From positions 32,391 through 96,390 of the forward strand of contig JANXUF010000138.1 in NCBI GenBank assembly GCA_025356335.1: a DNA stretch of 64,000 bases, in the 5' to 3' direction. The DNA is from Actinomycetes bacterium (GTDB lineage Bacteria; Actinomycetota; Acidimicrobiia; Acidimicrobiales; Ilumatobacteraceae). Numbering within the stretch: position 1 is the stretch's first letter; the number at the start of each line of letters is the position of its first letter. The notes beneath the pieces were generated by a model. That model was not told where the DNA came from and did not search any database. It saw only the letters and a program-made list of their open reading frames with translations. The position numbers and the translations under genes are program-made. Below are positions 57,446-64,000 of this stretch, piece by piece.

Positions 57446-60400
57446 TCAGCGGCTCGCCATCGCCTGGTCGATTCCGGCCTCGATCGCTGCGATCAGCGAC
57501 GGACGGAGACCTTCGGCGGAGATGATCTCGTGGACGGAACCGACTTTTCGAGCCCGTTCGATCGAGTGAACGGCGTCGAATTCGGCCGCCACCACGCCGA
57601 GCATCTCGGATCGAACGGCAGCAGTGACGTCGACCAGCTCTGCCTGCAGGCGGTTGCGCTCGCCACCGGCCGCGACGTCGACGAGGGCCGAAGCGGCGAC
57701 CACGCGAGCGTCCGCTCGTGTTCGCGACGACACATCGCCGGCGAAGACGACCGCTGCTGCAGGGGCGCCACCGATCACCGACGCATACGAACCTTCGACG
57801 GCGAGCACGCGCATGTTGTCGTTCAGGGTTCCCGAGAAGACGACGAAGGCACCACCGTGATAGCGCGAGATGAGGCAGAAGACGATCGGTCCGTCGAAGT
57901 TGACGACGGCTCGACCGATCTCGGCGCCGTACTCCAATTGGATCCTGCGCAATGATTCTGGCGATCCGTCGAAGCCGGAGAGGTTGGCGAGCACGACGAC
58001 GGGGCGGCTACCGCTCGCGGCGTTGATGCCTCTGGCAACCTTCTTCGACGACAGCGGGAACAACGTTCCGGCCGACCATTGCTCTGGCCCGTCGGCGTTC
58101 AGCAGACCCCAACGAGGAAGGGGTTTGGACTCGATGCCGATGATCGTCACCGGGTAGCCGCCGAGGTGCGCGTCGACGACCACGCCGGTGTCGGCATCAC
58201 GCATATCGACCCACCGTTCGAGCAGCGCATGATCCTGATCGCTGACGGCCCGTATCACCGTCCGGATATCGAACGGCTTCTTGCGGCCGGCATTCGACGA
58301 GTCGGAAAAGATCGCTCCGACGGTCGCCAGCCCTGCATCGGAGGCATGCGGAAACGGGCGTACATCGCGATCGACAGGATCATTAGTGAGTGCCCGTCTG
58401 GGAAACCGTTCGCCCGGTGCGACATAGCTGTGGTCGTAGTGGGCGAAGAGGATGCGACAGGCGGCGGCGAGGTCGACAGCCCAGTACTGTGCCTGTCCGT
58501 TCGGGCCCATGATGCGGTCATAGCCGCCGATACCGAAGTTGTCCTCCGCCGAAACGCCGCCGGAATAGTCCAGCGCCTGCTTGCCGGTCAGTACCATCGC
58601 CCCGTCGGGCGTCATCACGAGGATGCCCTTGGTGTGCATCAGCATCGTCGCCTCGGCATTCCAATACGGCTGAGCACCGACGTTGATACCTGCAACGATG
58701 ATGTTGATCTCGCCGCCGTCCTGGGTGAATTCGACGACGCGGCGAAGCGCAGCGGCGATCCAGTCCATGTTCTCGACGCCACTGTCCATCGAGATCTTGG
58801 CGCCGGCGGACAGCGCGAACCATTCGACCGGGATGCGCATCTGCTCGGCGAGTTGCAGGGCGGCGATGATGCGCCGGCACTCCGGTTCAGCGAGCGAACC
58901 GAGTGATTTGAGCGGGTCGCCCATCAGCACGATGCGTGTCATACCCTCCGGATACAACGGCGTCGGGGTATGAACCAGACCGACGATGATTGCTGACGTG
59001 TTGCGACCGCGAGGCCGTTCCACGGGCACGAGCAGCCCGTCGTCGTCGAGGTCCAACTCCTCGAACGAGCCGCCGGGCCCGCCGGGTAGCTGGGTGATCA
59101 TCGGTACGATCTCATACGGATAGACGACGCCCCGGCGACGTGCCTGCAAGACCTTGCGGGTGTATTCGTCGTGCGGCCGGAGCGGGGCGATCGGCGGATC
59201 GGAGAGGTTGAGGGTGACGCCGGTTCCTGGCTGATTGGAGACACGCACGACGACTTCGCGTAGCTCGCCGGACGCTTGTGGCAGACGGACCTGCACCATC
59301 ACCTGTTCGAGCCCGATACCGAGCGTCAGTGGGGCGAGGTTGCGAATGACGGTCGCCAATTCGTCGAGCGGGGCGCCGAGCGTCGGCCATGCATACAGCA
59401 CGATGCGGTTCCACTCGTTGCGGCGACCGGCAGCGGACTGCGCTTCGGCGGCACGCAATTCGTCGACGCAGACGGCGAGCACATATTCCAGTTCCGGAAG
59501 GGCGACGACGTGTCCGGCTGCATCCTTCACCGGCGTGAGGTCGCGAACCTCGGCGAGGGCGATGAACCGCTGATCGTCAGGATTCTCACCGGCGACGCAA
59601 TCCAGCAGTGTGACCTCAGGGGCAGACGGGAGCCGGGTGACGTCGAAGTTCACCAACCTCCACATCTGCAATCGCTCGGCGATCATCGGGTGCAGTCCTC
59701 TGGCAGCAGTATCTTCGACGAAGAGCGCGCTGTCGCCGGTAACGATGTCGCTGACGTTGGCGCTCGGTCGGAAGATCATCTGCAGGGAGCCGCTCGAACC
59801 GGGCATCGAGACAGCAACGGCGACGCGACGAACACCGGCGCCGAGTCCAGCGGCGGCGAATGCCGAAGCGGCGCGCTCCGACCAAACGTCGTCGGCGACC
59901 GGTTCCTCGGTCCGTACGTAGAGTTCGCCGACGACGTCCCCGGCCGCACACCACGCCGCCGACTCGCTCGCCAACAGTTCGACCGCATCGCCCAGTCGTC
60001 TCTCGATAACGGCAACTGCGACCATATGAATCGGATGGTTCAGATCGCCATACTGCGCGTGGATGAGGTGCAGGCCATCATGCAGGCTGACGTCGAGGTC
60101 ACGCAGATCGCGGATGACGTAGTAGCGCCGAACAATCGCCTCGACCAACGGATCCGGCCGCAGCGTCGTGTCGGCGAGTCGCCCGACGACCGCCGGAAGT
60201 AGCGGATACGGGCAGGTGATCAGTTCCTGCATGAGGGCGTCGCGTGAAGCCGAGTCCCCAGGCCCGCCGGTATGCAGCTCGTCGAGCTGCGCGGCGATGG
60301 CCGCGACCTCGTCGTAGGCGACCGTGCGCAGCCCGGCGAGAATCGGCCGGTCGAACGCCCGGTAGCGGACCGCTCGGGCAAATTCTCCGACCTTCGGGAA

Positions 60401-63070
60401 CCGCAGTTGGGTGGCAACGACGAGACGATCGAGCGCCGGGCGCAGGTCCGAAGGCAACACCGCGTCCGAGGCGGCGGCAATGGCAGTGGCGTAGTCGTCG
60501 ATTTGACGAAGCACGGCGTTTATCACCGGGATGTGATCAGCGGCACGTTGATGCGCCAGGAACAGACGGAACGCGGCTTCGTACAGTTGCTCACTGCGTT
60601 CGAGGCCGATGATGCCATAGTGGCCGAGCGCTCGGCGCAGCTTGTCGGCGAACGTGCGCGGCAGACCTTCGCGGTCGACGTCCAGCGAGTGCAGGTAGGC
60701 ACGGAAATGCTCACGCTCGCTGCGCGCCACCTCGGTCGTCTGGACCTCGTCAGCCCGGCGATTCCTCGACAGCTCACTGATGTCGGAGAAGACTTCGAGC
60801 ACGCGGATCTCGGACTGCAGCAACGATGACGTCGTGGCAGATTCAGCCGGCGCGACGCTGCCGGCAGCAGTCGCCGCTGTCCTGGCGACGGTGTAGCGAT
60901 CGACGAGGAAACGCGTCGCCGCGTCATCGAAGTCGTAGCCGAGCAATGCCCAACGCAGTGACGCCAAGGCACCGAGCCCGTCGGCACGAGGGTCCACCCG
61001 TGCTGCCTCCGGCTCGGTGATTCCGGCGAGATCGCCGAATCCGACAGTTGAACCGGACGCTTCTTCTGTGCCGCTGACGTGCGGCTCGAGCCGCACCAAC
61101 GGTGCTCCTGCACTGACCTGGACATTGGAGGTGACGAGGACGTCGCGCACACGTCCGCTGATCGGGGCAGTCATCGCCGTCTCCATCTTCATCGCCTCGA
61201 GCACGACGACCGTGGCACCAGCTTCGACGACGTCATCGACTGCGACCGGAACGGCAACGACGAGCCCAGGAGCCGGAGCGCGCACCAGCCCACCTTCGTC
61301 ACGTGAGATCCTGTGGCTGACTCCATCGACTTCGACAAGCGTGTCGACGCCATGACTGGAGATGATCACCCGATACGAACGTCCGAGTATGTGGATCCGC
61401 CGTTGGTGCTCGTCGATGTGTTCGACGTCGACGAGCACGCGGTCGGTGACGACCAGCGACGAACTCGACTCGACCCAGTAGGCGCCCTTCCCGAAGCGCC
61501 CGACCGTCAGCGTGTACTGTTGGCCGAGGTAGCGGAATTCGGCGCGGTGACCGATCTCCGCACGCGCCTGCGGACGACCTCGGGCTGCGGACGCGAAGAA
61601 TCCAGCTTGGTCGACGGCGTCTTCCCGGTCGGCAACCTCGACTGCTGCGGCGACGAGGGCGACATCGCTGAATCGACGGACGGTGCCGCCTGTCGACGTA
61701 TCGTCGAGCGAGATGCCGTCGAGCCAGGCCGTCGTGACGTCGCCCGAGTGAACCTCCGGACGGTCGAGCAGTGCCAGCAGGAACGACTTGTTCGTCGTCC
61801 CGCCGTCGATCACGACGACGGTCTCGTCGAGTGCTCTGCCGAGTCTTGCCAGCGCCTCCTGGCGGTCCGTGCCGGTGGCGATGATCTTGGCGATCATCGA
61901 GTCGTACTCGGCCGGAATCACGTCGCCGGTCGCGACGCCGGTGTCGACGCGGATTCCGGGCCCGGCCGGTAGCACGAGCCGTTTCACCGAGCCGGGTGCC
62001 GGAGCGAATCCGCGATCGGGGTCTTCGGCGTTGAGGCGCGCCTCGATGGCGTGGCCGCGCGGGGGCGGAGCGGCACCATCGAGACGTCCGCCAGCGGCGA
62101 TGTGGATCTGCAGCTTGACGATGTCGACGCCGGTTGCCTCCTCGGTGACGGTGTGTTCGACCTGCAGGCGCGTATTGACTTCGAGGAACGCCGTGAGGCC
62201 GGATTGCGGTTGATAGAGAAACTCGACGGTTCCCGCGCTGCGATACCCGGCGAGGCGGGCGAGGGCGACGGCAGACTCACGGAGCAGGCGCTCGTGGTCT
62301 GGATCGAGGGCAATCGATGCCGATTCCTCCAAGACCTTCTGGCGGCGCCGCTGCACGCTGCAGTCGCGGACGCCGAGCGCCCAGACGTTGTCGAAGTTGT
62401 CGGCGACGATCTGTACCTCGACATGACGTGCGTCGTCGACCAGCGATTCGAGGAACACGGTGGCGTCACCGAACGAACGCAACGCCTCACCACGAGCGGA
62501 ATCGAACGCCGCTGGGAGGCCTGCCTCGTCGAGCACGAGGCGGATGCCGCGACCACCTCCGCCTGCTGTTGCCTTGACCATCAGCGGAAAGCCGATGCGC
62601 CTGCCGTGGTGCAGCGCCTCCTCGATCGTGTCGACGGGTCCGTCGCTCCACGTCGCAACCGGCACGCCTGCCTGTTCGGCGAGCAGTTTGGAGCCGATCT
62701 TGTCGCCGAGACGGCGCATCACCGCCGCGCTCGGACCGAGGAAGACGATGCCGAGTTGCTCGCACAGATCAGCGAACTCCGGGCGTTCGGCGACGAACCC
62801 CCAGCCGACCCAGACGGCGTCGGCGCGGGCGCGGACGAGGGCGTCTGCGAGTACCTCGAGGTCGAGGTATGGAATCGCCGGACCACCCGCGCGGGCCGTG
62901 ATCACCACGGCTTCGTCGGCGTCACGGACGAACATCGCCTTGCGTTCCGCCGGGGTGTGCATGGCGATCGTGCGCAGGTGGGCGTCGTGCTCACGGTTCC
63001 ATTCGCGCACTGCCCTGATGAATCTGACGGCCGGCTCACCCCGGTTGACGATGGCAAGACGCTCGAACAT
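57446..63070 (-). CDS. Single-chain acyl-CoA carboxylase: biotin carboxylase, BCCP, central and carboxyltransferase domains
   Basis: The protein has 1874 residues. Domain order is biotin carboxylase (about 1-460; AIVNRGEPAVRFIRA, KATAGGGGRGI, FLEVNTRLQVEHTVTEE), biotin carrier (about 590-660; LEAMKMETAM with biotinyl Lys628), a 650-residue central region without recognised catalytic motif (about 700-1345), and carboxyltransferase (about 1350-1874; ALSAGAKISMDSGVENMDW, YSGGVSAEDNFGIGGYDRIMGPNGQAQYWA, VLANLSGFDGSPES). This matches eukaryotic ACC rather than the split AccA/B/C/D enzymes. It carboxylates acetyl-, propionyl- or a longer acyl-CoA. A G-run (gggggg) precedes the ATG. Confidence 0.92.
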   Translation of the reverse strand: MFERLAIVNRGEPAVRFIRAVREWNREHDAHLRTIAMHTPAERKAMFVRDADEAVVITARAGGPAIPYLDLEVLADALVRARADAVWVGWGFVAERPEFADLCEQLGIVFLGPSAAVMRRLGDKIGSKLLAEQAGVPVATWSDGPVDTIEEALHHGRRIGFPLMVKATAGGGGRGIRLVLDEAGLPAAFDSARGEALRSFGDATVFLESLVDDARHVEVQIVADNFDNVWALGVRDCSVQRRRQKVLEESASIALDPDHERLLRESAVALARLAGYRSAGTVEFLYQPQSGLTAFLEVNTRLQVEHTVTEEATGVDIVKLQIHIAAGGRLDGAAPPPRGHAIEARLNAEDPDRGFAPAPGSVKRLVLPAGPGIRVDTGVATGDVIPAEYDSMIAKIIATGTDRQEALARLGRALDETVVVIDGGTTNKSFLLALLDRPEVHSGDVTTAWLDGISLDDTSTGGTVRRFSDVALVAAAVEVADREDAVDQAGFFASAARGRPQARAEIGHRAEFRYLGQQYTLTVGRFGKGAYWVESSSSLVVTDRVLVDVEHIDEHQRRIHILGRSYRVIISSHGVDTLVEVDGVSHRISRDEGGLVRAPAPGLVVAVPVAVDDVVEAGATVVVLEAMKMETAMTAPISGRVRDVLVTSNVQVSAGAPLVRLEPHVSGTEEASGSTVGFGDLAGITEPEAARVDPRADGLGALASLRWALLGYDFDDAATRFLVDRYTVARTAATAAGSVAPAESATTSSLLQSEIRVLEVFSDISELSRNRRADEVQTTEVARSEREHFRAYLHSLDVDREGLPRTFADKLRRALGHYGIIGLERSEQLYEAAFRLFLAHQRAADHIPVINAVLRQIDDYATAIAAASDAVLPSDLRPALDRLVVATQLRFPKVGEFARAVRYRAFDRPILAGLRTVAYDEVAAIAAQLDELHTGGPGDSASRDALMQELITCPYPLLPAVVGRLADTTLRPDPLVEAIVRRYYVIRDLRDLDVSLHDGLHLIHAQYGDLNHPIHMVAVAVIERRLGDAVELLASESAAWCAAGDVVGELYVRTEEPVADDVWSERAASAFAAAGLGAGVRRVAVAVSMPGSSGSLQMIFRPSANVSDIVTGDSALFVEDTAARGLHPMIAERLQMWRLVNFDVTRLPSAPEVTLLDCVAGENPDDQRFIALAEVRDLTPVKDAAGHVVALPELEYVLAVCVDELRAAEAQSAAGRRNEWNRIVLYAWPTLGAPLDELATVIRNLAPLTLGIGLEQVMVQVRLPQASGELREVVVRVSNQPGTGVTLNLSDPPIAPLRPHDEYTRKVLQARRRGVVYPYEIVPMITQLPGGPGGSFEELDLDDDGLLVPVERPRGRNTSAIIVGLVHTPTPLYPEGMTRIVLMGDPLKSLGSLAEPECRRIIAALQLAEQMRIPVEWFALSAGAKISMDSGVENMDWIAAALRRVVEFTQDGGEINIIVAGINVGAQPYWNAEATMLMHTKGILVMTPDGAMVLTGKQALDYSGGVSAEDNFGIGGYDRIMGPNGQAQYWAVDLAAACRILFAHYDHSYVAPGERFPRRALTNDPVDRDVRPFPHASDAGLATVGAIFSDSSNAGRKKPFDIRTVIRAVSDQDHALLERWVDMRDADTGVVVDAHLGGYPVTIIGIESKPLPRWGLLNADGPEQWSAGTLFPLSSKKVARGINAASGSRPVVVLANLSGFDGSPESLRRIQLEYGAEIGRAVVNFDGPIVFCLISRYHGGAFVVFSGTLNDNMRVLAVEGSYASVIGGAPAAAVVFAGDVSSRTRADARVVAASALVDVAAGGERNRLQAELVDVTAAVRSEMLGVVAAEFDAVHSIERARKVGSVHEIISAEGLRPSLIAAIEAGIDQAMASR

Positions 63071-63240
63071 GTGCAGACCCCCCTGTCCCGCTCACAGTAC
63101 ATGAACACCGCGAACGGGGGAATCGGACGACAGACGGCACGTGTGCCAAGAGGTTCATCGGCGATCGAGTCGAACGGGTAGGCTCGACCACCGGTCGCCG
63201 AGGTGTCCTCTCGTGAGGACACATGGTGTCGGTGATCAAC

Positions 63241-63312
63241 GGGCTGCTAGCTCAATGGCAGAGCATCGGACTTTTAATCCGCTGGTTCTGGGTTCGAATC
63301 CCAGGCGGCCCA
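63241..63312 (+). tRNA. tRNA-Lys (anticodon TTT)
   Basis: The cloverleaf can be drawn by eye: acceptor GGGCTGC/GCGGCCC with discriminator A, D-stem GCTC/GAGC, anticodon loop CTTTTAA with anticodon TTT, and a TpsiC arm CTGGG TTCGAAT CCCAG. CCA is encoded at 63313-63315. The first pair of the anticodon stem is mismatched (T-C), as also occurs in other actinobacterial tRNA-Lys genes. Confidence 0.95.
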
Positions 63313-63523
63313 CCACGTTTCCCCTGGTCACAGCGCCGAATGAGCCGCCGTGGTCACAGAATGGTCACGAAAGCTGCGGACGGGCTTTTCTGACATCTGT
63401 TGGCCCGGCGACGTCCGCTGGTGCATTGCGACGGAGGTTGCCGATGGGCCCGTACAGCACTTGGTGCACATGTACAGAGTGTGTGGTCGTGTGAGTCGGT
63501 CGGGGCCGTGCACGATCCACGGA
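63313..63523. other. Intergenic region after tRNA-Lys with three GGTCAC repeats
   Basis: GGTCACA at 63326-63332 and 63352-63358 and GGTCACG at 63363-63369 are direct repeats spaced 26 and 11 nt. No gene is supported up to 63523. A tRNA 3' end is a common integration site, but no integrase or duplicated tRNA end is visible in the window. Confidence 0.4.
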
Positions 63524-63550
63524 TCAGTTCGAGCGCTGACGAACTGATCC
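63521..63550. repeat. Perfect 10-bp inverted repeat at the end of the PIN-like gene
   Basis: GGATCAGTTC (63521-63530) and GAACTGATCC (63541-63550) are exact complements separated by 10 nt. The PIN-like reading frame stops inside it (63524-63526), so it is probably the terminator of that leftward unit. Confidence 0.65.
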
Positions 63551-63858
63551 GAGGATCCGGGTGCCCCCGAGGGTTTCCAGCAGTTGCCGTCGACCGTGAC
63601 AAACGAAGCCTTTGGTGTCCATCGTGACAAAGATGTGCCGACCGTTACGGACGTGGCCGTCGAAGATCTGGGCAAGCGTGCGTGGCCGAGCACGGCAACC
63701 TCGTGCAACGCAGGCCTGAGAACGTCGGCGACCTCGTCCCGTTCGCGCTCGGTGGTGTTCACGATCGTGAACTCGTGAGGCACGTGGACTGATGCCAACA
63801 GTTCGTCGAGGAGTTCCTGATCGATTGCGTTCGTGTCGAGTGTGATGAGCAGCGTCAC
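63524..63858 (-). pseudogene. PIN-like domain protein, frameshifted
   Basis: Translation from GTG 63858 gives MTLLITLDTNAIDQELLDELL, with the first PIN Asp, through AVLGHAR. The expected remainder, LAQIFDGHVRNGRHIFVTMDTKGFVCHGRRQLLETLGGTRILG, is encoded in another frame and runs to the stop at 63524. One missing base near 63676-63684 separates the two parts. The GTG overlaps the stop of the helix-turn-helix gene upstream (GTGA), as in toxin-antitoxin pairs. Either a true pseudogene or a base-call error. Confidence 0.65.
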
Positions 63859-64000
63859 GAACGTCGCGCCTCGGCCCACTTTTCGACGTCCGCTCGCAGC
63901 CAGAGGTCGCACTTGCCGGAGTTCTTCGAGACGATCGGCGCAGGGAAGTCGGCGTAGCGATGCCGGTAGGTGCTGACAGCCTCGCGTCGGGAGAGTCCAA
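63855..64000 (-). CDS. Helix-turn-helix protein, C-terminal part (5' end outside window)
   Basis: The last 48 residues are visible: SRREAVSTYRHRYADFPAP, then KCDLWLRADVEKWAEARRS. This is the AlpA/HTH_17-type pattern (a serine-arginine turn, DFPxP, LWxxxDVxxW). Its stop overlaps the PIN-like start by 4 nt. It would be the antitoxin-like or DNA-binding partner of that gene. Confidence 0.7.
   Translation of the reverse strand, partial: GLSRREAVSTYRHRYADFPAPIVSKNSGKCDLWLRADVEKWAEARRS

Overview
The window is 64 kb of GC-rich chromosomal DNA from an actinobacterium. Supporting signs are frequent GTG starts, a bifunctional two-CxxxCxxC FO synthase for coenzyme F420, a LigD-type polymerase domain, UgpABCE-like transporter genes, an MpaB/DUF2236 oxygenase and lipoproteins with Ala/Thr-rich stalks. 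The gene mix and the many leaderless promoters make Acidimicrobiia (Ilumatobacter-like) my best guess, but that placement is inference. No prophage, CRISPR array, IS element or rRNA was seen. One tRNA gene (Lys, anticodon TTT) lies near the right end.

Layout. 1-4802: the end of a TauD-type dioxygenase, an FMN reductase, a GNAT acetyltransferase, two tandem paralogous lipoproteins and a CoA-disulfide-reductase-like flavoprotein. 5231-15491: a methylated-amine catabolic block. It holds a dimethylglycine/sarcosine dehydrogenase-type flavoprotein and a four-gene heterotetrameric sarcosine oxidase set in the unusual order A-G-B-D, both behind near-identical upstream motifs. An iron-type alcohol dehydrogenase, a 177-nt minisatellite, an enolase-superfamily enzyme and a TetR regulator follow. 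15528-25425: housekeeping and envelope genes (a principal-type sigma factor, Bax inhibitor-1, epoxide hydrolase, LigD polymerase domain, RDD protein, a three-gene ferritin-like operon, an L,D-transpeptidase, an AarF/UbiB kinase and a cysteine-less DksA/TraR-like protein).

25539-29952 is a complete Ugp-like sugar/glycerol-phosphate ABC importer (ATPase, two permeases, binding lipoprotein). 30064-44941 is mixed metabolism: a cupredoxin, cyclophilin, M20 amidohydrolase, carotenoid oxygenase with a divergent TetR gene and a clear double operator, YcaQ-like protein, glutamine-amidotransferase-fold hydrolase, asparaginase, a short Fic protein, an ECF sigma remnant, thioesterase, metallo-beta-lactamase, FO synthase and a divergent HxlR regulator. 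45020-47571 is a divergent pair of threonine-dehydratase-type enzymes 32 bp apart.

48060-57338 is an acyl-CoA block: an alpha/beta hydrolase behind a structured stretch, two crotonases, a domain-permuted CaiB-type CoA-transferase, amidohydrolase, MaoC dehydratase, CitE-like lyase, patatin and an MpaB-like oxygenase. 57446-63070 is a single 1874-residue biotin carboxylase/BCCP/carboxyltransferase protein in the eukaryotic ACC order. The right edge carries tRNA-Lys, then a frameshifted PIN-like gene and the end of a helix-turn-helix gene, which together look like a decayed toxin-antitoxin-type pair.

Many starts follow one visible rule: a -10-like hexamer (TAnnnT, or CAnnnT) ends 5-9 nt before the ATG/GTG with no Shine-Dalgarno sequence between, which implies leaderless mRNAs. 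I used this rule to choose several starts. All family calls come from reading motifs by eye; no database search was run.
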